A stretch of DNA of 9,033 nt from contig CANGSN010000100.1 of the NCBI GenBank assembly GCA_947455805.1, positions 1 through 9,033 of the forward strand, written 5' to 3'. Shown in pieces: positions 1 through 5,826 of the stretch (position 1 is its first letter; each line of letters opens with the position of its first letter). Both the position numbers and the translations under genes were made by a program. The notes below the pieces were generated by a model that saw only the letters and a program-made list of their open reading frames with translations, ran no database searches and was not told the DNA's origin. The stretch is from Planctomycetota bacterium. GTDB taxonomy: Bacteria; Planctomycetota; UBA1135; UBA2386.

Positions 1-1047
1 CGCCTCGGGGTCGCTGTCGCGGCCCTCGGCGGCGGCGAGCTCGGCGGTGACCTTGGCGAGGTTGCTGCGCAGGTCCTGCTCGGTCGGGCCGAAGCGCTTC
101 AGTGCGCCGTGGATCTCGTCGAGCCGTTCCTGCACCTGCTGCAGGCGCGCCGGGTCCAGGTCGAGCCGCGCCTGCCCCGACTGCAGCTGGCGGCACACAT
201 CGGCGACGAGGGCGTCGATCTGCGCCAGCTGCTCGGCGGCGGGTTCGAGGCGGCGATCGATCGCCGCCGCCTCCTGCACCGAACGCAGCGCGCGCGCGAC
301 CTGCTCGGCGACGTTGTCCTCGCCGTCCTGCAGCACGGAGAGCCCTTCGTCGAGCTGCTGCCGCATCGCGTCGAGGTTGCTCAGCACCTGGTGCTCCTGC
401 TCGAGATCCGACAGCTCGCCCTCGCGCAGCTGCAGCTCGCTCATCGCCTGGTGCTGGAAGCGCAGGAACTCGAGCCGCTGGCGCCGTTCGCGTTCGCCGT
501 CGGCGAGTTCGCGCAAGCGCGCCGCGATGCCGCGCGCCTTCGCCAGCGCCGCCGCGAACTCGCTGCGCAGCGGCGAGCAGCCGGCGAACGCGTCGAGCGT
601 CTCGCACTGCGCCTCGGCCCGCATCAGCGCGCGCGAGTCGCCCTGGCCATGGATCTCGAGCAGCATCGCGCCCACTTCGCGCAGCGCCGACAGCGTCGCC
701 GGCCGGCCGCCGAGGCGCACGCGCGTGCGGCCCTGGCGATCGACGATGCGCGTCACCAGCAGCAGGTCGTCCTCGACGACGCCGCCGCAGAGCTCCTGCA
801 CGAGCTTCTGGATGGTCGCGCTGCGTTCGCCCTTGCCGAGCCGGAACTCGCCGTCGACCTGCAGTTCGTCCTGGCCGTGGCGCACCAGCGAGCCGGGCAC
901 CTTCTCACCGCGCAGCAGCTTGAGGGCGGTGATCAGCAGCGATTTGCCGCCGCCGGTCTCGCCCGAGATCACGGTCAGGCCGTCGGCCAACCGCAACTCG
1001 GCGCGCTCCAGCAGCGCGATGTTCTGGATATGTAAGGTGTGGAGCAT
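1..1047 (-). CDS. recN: DNA repair ATPase RecN, N-terminal part (runs off the left edge)
   Basis: RecN is an SMC-like ATPase that acts early in double-strand break repair. Only the N-terminal 349 codons are present; the reading frame is open to base 1, so the second half of the coiled coil, the ABC signature and Walker B are outside the window. Seen: the typical start MLHTLHIQNIALLE, a Walker A at residues 29-36 (GETGGGKS; the family usually has GETGAGKS), the RecN hallmark EIHGQ at 131-135, then a long charged helical/coiled-coil stretch from about 165 on, and a match to the RecN pattern 'DPxRLxxVxxRLxxI' near 298-312 followed by KRFGPT. The ATG at 1047 gives exactly the family N-terminus. 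No Shine-Dalgarno is visible upstream. It is preceded by a 130-bp gap after the methyltransferase-like gene, so it probably has its own promoter. The GGQGD context after EIHGQ (usually QHEH or QHDH) is a variant. Confidence 0.93.
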   Translation of the reverse strand, partial: MLHTLHIQNIALLERAELRLADGLTVISGETGGGKSLLITALKLLRGEKVPGSLVRHGQDELQVDGEFRLGKGERSATIQKLVQELCGGVVEDDLLLVTRIVDRQGRTRVRLGGRPATLSALREVGAMLLEIHGQGDSRALMRAEAQCETLDAFAGCSPLRSEFAAALAKARGIAARLRELADGERERRQRLEFLRFQHQAMSELQLREGELSDLEQEHQVLSNLDAMRQQLDEGLSVLQDGEDNVAEQVARALRSVQEAAAIDRRLEPAAEQLAQIDALVADVCRQLQSGQARLDLDPARLQQVQERLDEIHGALKRFGPTEQDLRSNLAKVTAELAAAEGRDSDPEA

Positions 1048-1063
1048 GGGAGGAGACCCGAAA

Positions 1064-1090
1064 GGATGCCTAACATCCGCGATGGATGCC
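1064..1090 (-). promoter_or_regulatory. Helically phased GGATG/CATCC repeats upstream of recN
   Basis: Plus-strand GGATGCC occurs at 1064-1070 and again at 1084-1090, 20 bp apart, and the inverted core CATCC lies exactly midway at 1074-1078. The three copies therefore sit at 10-bp steps (direct, inverted, direct), about one helical turn each, 17 to 43 bp upstream of the recN start codon. This spacing could mark a protein-binding operator, and recN is often under damage control in bacteria. It does not match a LexA box that I know, and short repeats can arise by chance in GC-rich DNA. Inference only. Confidence 0.25.
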
Positions 1091-1142
1091 AGCCGCCTGT
1101 CAGTGTCTGCTCGCGGCTCCGCGGTCGCAGGGAAGTGTGAAA

Positions 1143-1157
1143 TCCGGTCCAACCGGA
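1143..1157 (-). terminator. Weak hairpin, possible terminator after the methyltransferase-like gene
   Basis: On the minus strand a 6-bp stem, TCCGGT/ACCGGA with a 3-nt TGG loop, is followed directly by TTTCACACTT. It lies 20 bp past the stop codon of the methyltransferase-like gene and about 96 bp before the recN start, where a transcript end would be expected. The stem is short and the T-tract is interrupted, so this would be a poor intrinsic terminator. The rest of the 1048-1177 gap holds a small CGCGG/CCGCG palindrome and the phased repeats next to recN. Confidence 0.25.
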
Positions 1158-1177
1158 CACCGCCGGCGACGGGGCCG

Positions 1178-1627
1178 TCAGTCGCGCGGCTTGCCGACCA
1201 GCACGCGGGCGCGGCCCTGCATCGGCAGCGCCTCCTCGGCGACGTCGAGGCCGAGCTGCTGGCCGAGCTCGGCCAGGTGCCGCATCCACGGCTTGTAGCT
1301 CATGCCGTTGTCGGAGCAGCACGGCACGATCGCGAACGGCCGCCGGTGCTTCGCCGCATACTCGACGATGACCCGCGTGGCGCCGTCGGGATGCATGCCG
1401 ACCAGCAGGTCACAACCGCACGGCTCGTCGAGGGTGAACAGGCGCTGCGCGTAGTTCACGTCGTCGTGCTTCCAGCGCTTGTCGAACGTCAGCACGTCGA
1501 GCCCGCGCGAGGTCAATGCGGCGTTCAGCTTGCCCTGGCCGCCGGCGATGTCGAACGCGTGGCGGCAGCCGGGGAAGTGGCGGGTCACCAGGTCGGCGAA
1601 CAGTTCGAAGCGGCGCTTGTCGGCCAC
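1178..1627 (-). CDS. Small class I SAM-dependent methyltransferase-like protein
   Basis: A 149-residue protein that resembles a minimal Rossmann methyltransferase. Seen: DIAGGQGKL at residues 26-34, fitting the glycine-rich SAM-binding motif I; an acidic residue after the next strand (FDK, 48-50); DLLVGMHPDG at 73-82; and FAIVPCC at 98-104. The order 'glycine motif, then VG-x-H-x-x-G, then a CC pair at the end of a strand' recalls the TRM13/METTL25 group of methyltransferases, here in much shorter form. That relation and any RNA or small-molecule substrate are inference. The start is GTG at 1627: an in-frame TGA lies only nine bases upstream of it and no other start fits. No Shine-Dalgarno is visible. 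It begins 23 bp after the stop of the DUF420 gene and is probably the last gene of the heme A operon, though its role there is unknown. Confidence 0.7.
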   Translation of the reverse strand: MADKRRFELFADLVTRHFPGCRHAFDIAGGQGKLNAALTSRGLDVLTFDKRWKHDDVNYAQRLFTLDEPCGCDLLVGMHPDGATRVIVEYAAKHRRPFAIVPCCSDNGMSYKPWMRHLAELGQQLGLDVAEEALPMQGRARVLVGKPRD

Positions 1628-1628
1628 G

Positions 1629-1656
1629 GCTCGTCGTCAGAGGCCCGTCGTCAGAG
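1629..1656. repeat. Tandem 14-bp duplication at a gene junction
   Basis: Two adjacent 14-bp copies, GCTCGTCGTCAGAG (1629-1642) and GCCCGTCGTCAGAG (1643-1656), match at 13 of 14 positions. On the minus strand the right-hand copy carries the TGA stop of the DUF420 gene (1651-1653). The left-hand copy carries the TGA (1637-1639) that closes the frame just upstream of the methyltransferase GTG start. The likely origin is a small slippage duplication that lengthened the intergenic spacer. Confidence 0.6.
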
Positions 1657-2076
1657 ATGGAACGCCAAGTAGTAGACGATGACGCCGGTGACCGACACGT
1701 AGAGCCAGATCGGCGTCGTCACCTTCGCCCACTTCTTGTGCTGCGCGCGGCGGTCCTTCAGCCCGAGGTAGAGAGTGCGCAGGATCAGCGGCACCTGCAC
1801 GACCGCGAGCACGATGTGCGAGATCAGCAGCGTGAAGTAGACCGGGCGGATCCAGCCCTGGTGCTCGAACTTCTTGCTCGGCACCGTGAAGTGGTAGACG
1901 AGGTAGCAGACCAGGAAGGCCGCCGAGAAGCCGACGGCGACGAAGATCAGCTTCTTGTGCAGCTCGACGTTGCCGCGCTTGATGGCGACGAGGCCGGCGC
2001 ACAGGAAGACGAACGCGAGCGAGTTGAGCAGCGCGTCGACGTGGACCAGCACCTGGAAGTCGAACTCGGCGAGCAT
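1651..2076 (-). CDS. DUF420 / CtaM-like membrane protein, oxidase assembly
   Basis: A 141-residue membrane protein of the DUF420 (YozB/CtaM) family. CtaM is known from Gram-positive bacteria to be needed for a functional aa3-type oxidase. About four hydrophobic segments are visible: roughly residues 13-32, 43-62, 77-100 and 122-140. Family-like motifs are NSLAF near the N-terminus, ELHKK (His40), CYLVYHF (His62), RPVYFTLLISHI (His87), QHKK (His113) and PIWLYVSVTGVIVYY near the end. Histidines near membrane borders suggest heme or metal contact, but that is inference. The ATG at 2076 is preceded by GAGGA four bases away, formed partly by the TGA of the upstream permease gene, from whose stop it is 7 bp distant. 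The position after the heme O and heme A synthase genes supports a cytochrome c oxidase assembly role. Confidence 0.88.
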   Translation of the reverse strand: MLAEFDFQVLVHVDALLNSLAFVFLCAGLVAIKRGNVELHKKLIFVAVGFSAAFLVCYLVYHFTVPSKKFEHQGWIRPVYFTLLISHIVLAVVQVPLILRTLYLGLKDRRAQHKKWAKVTTPIWLYVSVTGVIVYYLAFHL

Positions 2077-2083
2077 GGGTTCC

Positions 2084-2842
2084 TCAGACGGCGTCGCGCG
2101 CGCTGCGGCGCGTGACCACGAACGTGCCGAGCGCGAACGTCGCGACGGCGAACAGCGCGGTGCCGAGCAGGCACACCGCGAACGACGGGATGCCCGGCGC
2201 TTCGCCCTGCAGCGCGTGGCGCAGCGCGCCGACGCCGTAGGTCATCGGGTTGACGTGGCGCACCCAGGCCAGCAGCCAGTGCGAGTCCTGCATCGGGAAG
2301 AACGCACCCGACAGCAGCAGCATCGGCATCAGGAACACCATCATGATGCCGTGGTAGCCGGCGGTGCTGTCCATGACCCAGGCGAGGGAGAAGCCGAGCC
2401 CGGTGACGGCGATCGACAGCAGCGCCAGCACGCCGAGGCCGAGCAGCACGCGGTCGAGCTCGAGCGGCACGCCGGCGAGCGGCGCCAGCAGCAGGAACAG
2501 CACGGCGAGCCCCATGCCGAGCGACGCGCCGCCGAGGATCTTGCCGAGCGCGATGGCGCTGCGCGGCACCGGCGACACCAGCACGCCCTGCAGGAACCCT
2601 TCCTTGCGGTCCTCGATGACGGTGATCGTCGAGAAGATGGCGGTGAACAGCGTGATCATCGCCAGCGTGCCGACGAAGAAGTACTGCCCGTAGTCCATGC
2701 CGCCCGGCTTGAACGAGCCGTGCAAAGCACCGCTGAACAGCAGCCAGAAGATCACCGGCTGCAGCAGCGAACCGGTCAGACGCGAACGATCGCGCAGGAA
2801 GCGCACGATCTCGCGATGCCACAACGCGAGCACGGCCTTCAC
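2084..2842 (-). CDS. ABC-2 type transporter permease
   Basis: A 252-residue integral membrane subunit of an ABC-2 (DrrB/NodJ-like) exporter. Six hydrophobic segments are visible, near residues 25-42, 53-74, 103-124, 133-155, 164-182 and 219-243. Family features are the cytosolic loop with EDRKEGFLQGVLVSP (77-91), MLLLSGAFFPM (174-184), and the HVNPMTYGVGALRHAL stretch (196-211) before the last membrane segment. The start is GTG at 2842: it overlaps the ATPase stop as GTGA and has a strong GGAGG five bases upstream inside the end of the ATPase gene. The reading frame stays open further upstream, but that part is only the shadow of the ATPase. It is translationally coupled to the ATPase and directly precedes DUF420. 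Which compound it moves is not shown by the sequence. Confidence 0.9.
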   Translation of the reverse strand: MKAVLALWHREIVRFLRDRSRLTGSLLQPVIFWLLFSGALHGSFKPGGMDYGQYFFVGTLAMITLFTAIFSTITVIEDRKEGFLQGVLVSPVPRSAIALGKILGGASLGMGLAVLFLLLAPLAGVPLELDRVLLGLGVLALLSIAVTGLGFSLAWVMDSTAGYHGIMMVFLMPMLLLSGAFFPMQDSHWLLAWVRHVNPMTYGVGALRHALQGEAPGIPSFAVCLLGTALFAVATFALGTFVVTRRSARDAV

Positions 2843-3828
2843 GACTTCCTCCGCCGGCCTTTCTTCGGCGCCGGGTCCGGTTCGGTGACGACGAAGCGCT
2901 TGCCGGTGCGCAGGAGGAACACGTCCTGCAGCGACGGATGCGCCAGCGACAGCCGCAGCACGCGCGCGCCGAAGCGCTGCACGATCGCCGGCACCAGCTC
3001 GTGCACGCGTTCGCCGTCGAGGCGCAGTGCGCCGTCGAGCACGCGCGCGGTGACGCCGAGTTCGCGCTGCAGTTCGTTCGCGAGCGCCGCGGCGTCGGTC
3101 GCCTCGAGATCGAGCACCTGGCCACCGACCTCGCGCATCAGCGCGGCCGGCGCACCGGCAGCGACGACCTTGCCCTGGTCGAGCAGCGTCAGGCGGTCGG
3201 CTTCGGCCGCTTCGTCCATCAGGTGCGTGGTGAACACGACCGTCAGCCCCGGGATCGCCTTCAGCACCGTCCACAGGTCGCGGCGCGCCGCCGGATCGAG
3301 GCCGGTGCTGGCTTCGTCGAGCAGCACCAGCTCCGGCTGGCCGAGCAGGCACTTGGCGATCTCGACGCGGCGGCGCAGGCCGCCCGACAGCTCGCCGACC
3401 AGGTCGGCGGCGCGGTCGCCCAGGTTGGCGGCCGCCAGCATCTCGTCGCAGCGCGCGCGCAGCGAAGCACCGCCGAGCCCGAGCAGCAGCCCGCCGTAGT
3501 GCAGGTTCTCGCGCACGGTCAGCTTCTTGTCGACCGCGGGCGACTGGAAGACGACGCCGAGCTTGCGCCGGATCGCGGCCGCCTCGCGCGCGAGGTCGAG
3601 GCCGAGCATCGTCACGCGCCCCTGCTGGAGCGGCACCAGCGTCGACAGCAGCTTGAACAGCGTCGACTTGCCGGAGCCGTTCGGGCCGAGGAAGCCGTGC
3701 TTCTCGCCCTTCTGGATCGCGAACGACACGCCGTCGAGCGCCCGCCGCTCGCCGTAGGCGAAGACGAGGCCGTCGGCGGCGATCGCCGCACCGGCCGCGG
3801 GCGCCTTGGAATCGGGAGCTTGGTTCAC
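2839..3828 (-). CDS. ABC transporter ATPase, drug/ABC-2 exporter type
   Basis: A 329-residue ATP-binding subunit that would pair with the permease encoded next. Seen: Walker A GPNGSGKST at 48-56, Q-loop residue Gln95 (VVFQSP), signature ELSGGLRRR at 146-154, Walker B LVLLDEAS at 167-174, D-loop TGLDP at 175-179, and H-loop His202. The last 90 residues form the extra C-terminal domain common in DrrA/NatA-like ATPases (VLDLEATD onwards) and end in a very basic tail (KKGRRRKS). I chose GTG at 3828 because it overlaps the ctaB stop as GTGA, like the following junction. GTG codons at 3837 and 3840 are alternatives, and no clear Shine-Dalgarno decides between them. The frame is open far upstream through ctaB, but that is an artefact of high GC content. 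The setting between heme and oxidase assembly genes suggests heme- or metal-related export, which is an inference. Confidence 0.9.
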   Translation of the reverse strand: MNQAPDSKAPAAGAAIAADGLVFAYGERRALDGVSFAIQKGEKHGFLGPNGSGKSTLFKLLSTLVPLQQGRVTMLGLDLAREAAAIRRKLGVVFQSPAVDKKLTVRENLHYGGLLLGLGGASLRARCDEMLAAANLGDRAADLVGELSGGLRRRVEIAKCLLGQPELVLLDEASTGLDPAARRDLWTVLKAIPGLTVVFTTHLMDEAAEADRLTLLDQGKVVAAGAPAALMREVGGQVLDLEATDAAALANELQRELGVTARVLDGALRLDGERVHELVPAIVQRFGARVLRLSLAHPSLQDVFLLRTGKRFVVTEPDPAPKKGRRRKS

Positions 3829-4760
3829 TTGCGCCACCACACCATCGCGACGAACAGCAGCGGCAGGTAGACGATCGACACCACGAACGTCATCCGCATC
3901 GCCTCGTCGCGTCGCGTCAGCGCGGCGAAGGCGGTCGGCACGAAGAACAACAGGTTCAGCAACAGCGCGGCCGCTGCGTACTGCGCCTCGGCCATCTGCG
4001 TGAAGTACGGGACGAACGACGCGATGGCGAGCCCCGCCATGTAGATCAGCATCGTGATCGCCGTGCGATGCCCGGTCGGATCGAGCGTCGGCAGCATGCG
4101 CATGCCTGCGCGCGCGTAGTCCTCGCGGTAGCGCCACGCGATCGCCAGGAAGTGCGGGATCTGCCAGCAGAACAGGATCGCGAACAGCACCGCCTGCGGC
4201 ATCGCCAGGTGGCCGAGGACGGCGGCGTGGCCGACCACCGGCGGCAGCGCGCCGGGGATCGCACCGACCAGCGTGTTCAGCGGCGTGCGCACCTTCATCG
4301 GCGTGTAGACGAGCACGTAGCTGAGCACGATCACCGCGCACAGCCCGGCAGCGGTCCAGTTCCAGGCGCCGACCAGCCGCACGCCGTCGCCGCCGAGCGG
4401 CGACGAACCGACCAGCACGCACAACACGCCGAGCGTCGAAGCGACGAGGCCGAAGCCGAGCACTTCGCCCGGCGACAAGCGGCCCGTCGGCAGCGGCCGC
4501 CCCTGCGTGCGCTTCATCAGCGGGTCGAGTTCGCGCTCGCGGTACATGTTCAGCGCCGCGGCGCCGATCGCGGCCAGGAAGTTGCCGACCGTGGTCGCCA
4601 CCAGCAGATCGAACGGCGGATGCGGATTCACGCGCCGCGACGGCCACGCCATGTAGGCGCCGGCGACGACGGCGAACACCGCCAAGCCCGAGAGCCGCGG
4701 CTTGCCGAGCTCCCAATAGGCGCGCAGCTTGCCGCCCGGCGATGCGGGCACCGCGGTCAT
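3825..4760 (-). CDS. ctaB: Protoheme IX farnesyltransferase (heme O synthase)
   Basis: Heme O synthase (CtaB/CyoE/COX10) transfers a farnesyl group to heme b in the membrane, giving heme O, the substrate of the CtaA enzyme encoded just upstream. The 311-residue length is normal for the UbiA-type family. Seen: the first prenyl-diphosphate motif, NMYRERELD at 71-79 followed by KRTQGRPLP at 83-91; YTPMKVRTPLNT at 152-163 followed by GAIPGALPPVVG (166-177); the second aspartate region with IPHFLAIAWRYREDY at 201-215 and GMRMLP at 219-224; and about eight to nine hydrophobic helices. The 'E' in place of the first Asp of the usual NxxxD motif also occurs in COX10-type enzymes. The ATG at 4760 overlaps the ctaA stop as ATGA, with GAGGA about nine bases upstream. 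The frame stays open into ctaA, but the family N-terminus fits 4760. Confidence 0.96.
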   Translation of the reverse strand: MTAVPASPGGKLRAYWELGKPRLSGLAVFAVVAGAYMAWPSRRVNPHPPFDLLVATTVGNFLAAIGAAALNMYRERELDPLMKRTQGRPLPTGRLSPGEVLGFGLVASTLGVLCVLVGSSPLGGDGVRLVGAWNWTAAGLCAVIVLSYVLVYTPMKVRTPLNTLVGAIPGALPPVVGHAAVLGHLAMPQAVLFAILFCWQIPHFLAIAWRYREDYARAGMRMLPTLDPTGHRTAITMLIYMAGLAIASFVPYFTQMAEAQYAAAALLLNLLFFVPTAFAALTRRDEAMRMTFVVSIVYLPLLFVAMVWWRK

Positions 4761-5719
4761 CGGAACGCTTCCTCGACACCCGGAGCGCCGCCGCCGGCCC
4801 GGCGCGTGCTGCGGAACACGTGCGCGGCGAGCGTCGCCAGCAGCACCGTCAGTGCCGCACCGATGACGACGTGCATCGAGATGGTGAAGGCGACGCCGAG
4901 GTTGTCGACGTTGTCCTCGCTCTTGCCCTTCGGGTTGCGCACCGCCAGCACGACGAAGCCGAGCGCGATCTGCGTCATCAGCAGCGTGACGATCCAGCGC
5001 GACAGCGTGCGGATGCCGGGTGCGGCCCCGAGCTTGCCGACGGCCATCGCGGTGGCGATCGTCGCCACGAAGAACACCACCAGCGCGTGCCCGGCGTGCG
5101 TCCAGATGGCGTGGCCGCTGTTGGCGTGGCGCCCGATCGCGCCGAGCACGGTCTGCACGACCATCAGCACGACGGCGGCGACGGCGATGCGGCGGCCGGT
5201 GCCGGGTGCCACGCCGGGCAGCGGCACGGTCGTGCGGTAGCGGTCGGTCAGCTGGTAGGCGAGCAACGCGAACGTCGCGAACACCAGCTGGGCCAGCGTG
5301 CCGTGCGTCACCGACGTCAGCACCGGCGTGTTCTTCAGCACGCCGACGCCACCGATGACCCCCTGCGCCAGGATCAGGCAGCCACCGATCCACGCGGTGG
5401 CGAGCGCACGCCCAGCGACGCGACCGGCGAAGCCGAACTGCAGCCACAGCGCGAGCGCCAGCGCCAGCAGGCCGGTGGTCGCCGCCGCGAGGCGATGGAA
5501 GTGCTCGAGGAAGCCAGCGACCGTCGTGTAGCTGGTCTCCGGCATCACCTGGCCGTTCGACAGCGGCCAGTCCGGATACGCCATGCCGGAGCCGGTGCTC
5601 GTGGTCAGCGCGCCCTTCAGCACGGTCGCGGCCATCGCCACCATGACGCCGACCGCCAGGCGGAACGGGCCGCGCAGCGACGGAGCGGCGGGCGAGGGCG
5701 AAGCGGTCGTCGAGGTCAT
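4757..5719 (-). CDS. ctaA: Heme A synthase (CtaA/COX15)
   Basis: Heme A synthase oxidises the C8 methyl of heme O to a formyl group and so makes the heme A used by aa3-type oxidases. The 320-residue protein has the eight-helix, two-fold repeated layout of the COX15/CtaA family. Seen: GALTTSTGSGMAYPDWPL at 36-53, the ExxH motif Glu72-His75 (LEHFHR), His139 in SVTHG, His208/His211 in WTHAGHAL, and His283 in SMHVVIGAAL; these fit the four-histidine set known in this family. A loop at about 261-273 (RNPKGKSEDNVDN) is polar. The start at 5719 is the first ATG giving the family N-terminus. No Shine-Dalgarno is present; instead a GC-rich hairpin ends two bases before the ATG. It is the first gene of the tight run, followed by ctaB with a 4-nt overlap, and lies 107 bp after the upstream exported-protein gene. 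Confidence 0.95.
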   Translation of the reverse strand: MTSTTASPSPAAPSLRGPFRLAVGVMVAMAATVLKGALTTSTGSGMAYPDWPLSNGQVMPETSYTTVAGFLEHFHRLAAATTGLLALALALWLQFGFAGRVAGRALATAWIGGCLILAQGVIGGVGVLKNTPVLTSVTHGTLAQLVFATFALLAYQLTDRYRTTVPLPGVAPGTGRRIAVAAVVLMVVQTVLGAIGRHANSGHAIWTHAGHALVVFFVATIATAMAVGKLGAAPGIRTLSRWIVTLLMTQIALGFVVLAVRNPKGKSEDNVDNLGVAFTISMHVVIGAALTVLLATLAAHVFRSTRRAGGGAPGVEEAFR

Positions 5720-5721
5720 GG

Positions 5722-5736
5722 CCGGGGGAACCCCGG
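5722..5736 (-). promoter_or_regulatory. Hairpin abutting the ctaA start codon
   Basis: On the minus strand CCGGGG-TTC-CCCCGG forms a perfect 6-bp, all-GC stem with a 3-nt loop. It ends two bases before the ctaA ATG, in the place where a ribosome binding site would normally lie. Such a structure could limit initiation unless translation is leaderless-like, or unless ribosomes or a factor melt it. Pairing is seen directly; the regulatory role is inference. Confidence 0.3.
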
Positions 5737-5748
5737 AGAATGCCCCCT

Positions 5749-5779
5749 CGGCCGCTGATTTTCAGCACCGCTGCGGCCG
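5749..5779 (-). other. Larger inverted repeat between the exported-protein gene and ctaA
   Basis: CGGCCGC at 5749-5755 and GCGGCCG at 5773-5779 form a 7-bp GC stem around a 17-nt loop, which itself holds the small palindrome GCTGA-TTT-TCAGC (5754-5766). No T-tract follows on the minus strand, so it is not a classical intrinsic terminator. It could act as an attenuator or mark the transcript boundary before the heme A operon. The rest of the 107-bp gap (5720-5826) holds a GGATGC/GCGTCC stem with one wobble pair and otherwise only GC-rich, unassigned sequence. Confidence 0.25.
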
Positions 5780-5826
5780 GCGGACGCCGCGCATCCGGCG
5801 GCGGCGGCGCGGCGAACCTCGCTGCC

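Noticed and set aside
47..1672. Very long plus-strand open frame opposite recN and the methyltransferase-like gene
   Set aside because: Composition is Arg/Ser-rich without domain features, and it lies antisense to two well-supported genes; typical GC-rich shadow.
1955..3499. Long plus-strand open frame opposite the ABC genes
   Set aside because: His/Arg/Gln-rich shadow antisense to ATPase and permease with clear motifs.
2839..4779. Apparent N-terminal extension of the ABC ATPase through ctaB
   Set aside because: The extension is Arg/Ala-rich shadow sequence; the GTG at 3828 overlaps the ctaB stop and gives a normal ATPase.
4068..5758. Two long plus-strand open frames opposite ctaB and ctaA
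   Set aside because: Low-complexity Arg/His/Asp-rich products, antisense to recognised heme synthases.
3825..5768. Apparent fusion in which the ctaB frame stays open through ctaA
   Set aside because: The upstream part has no resemblance to a protein family, and ctaA occupies another frame there; the family N-terminus and the ATGA overlap fix the start at 4760.
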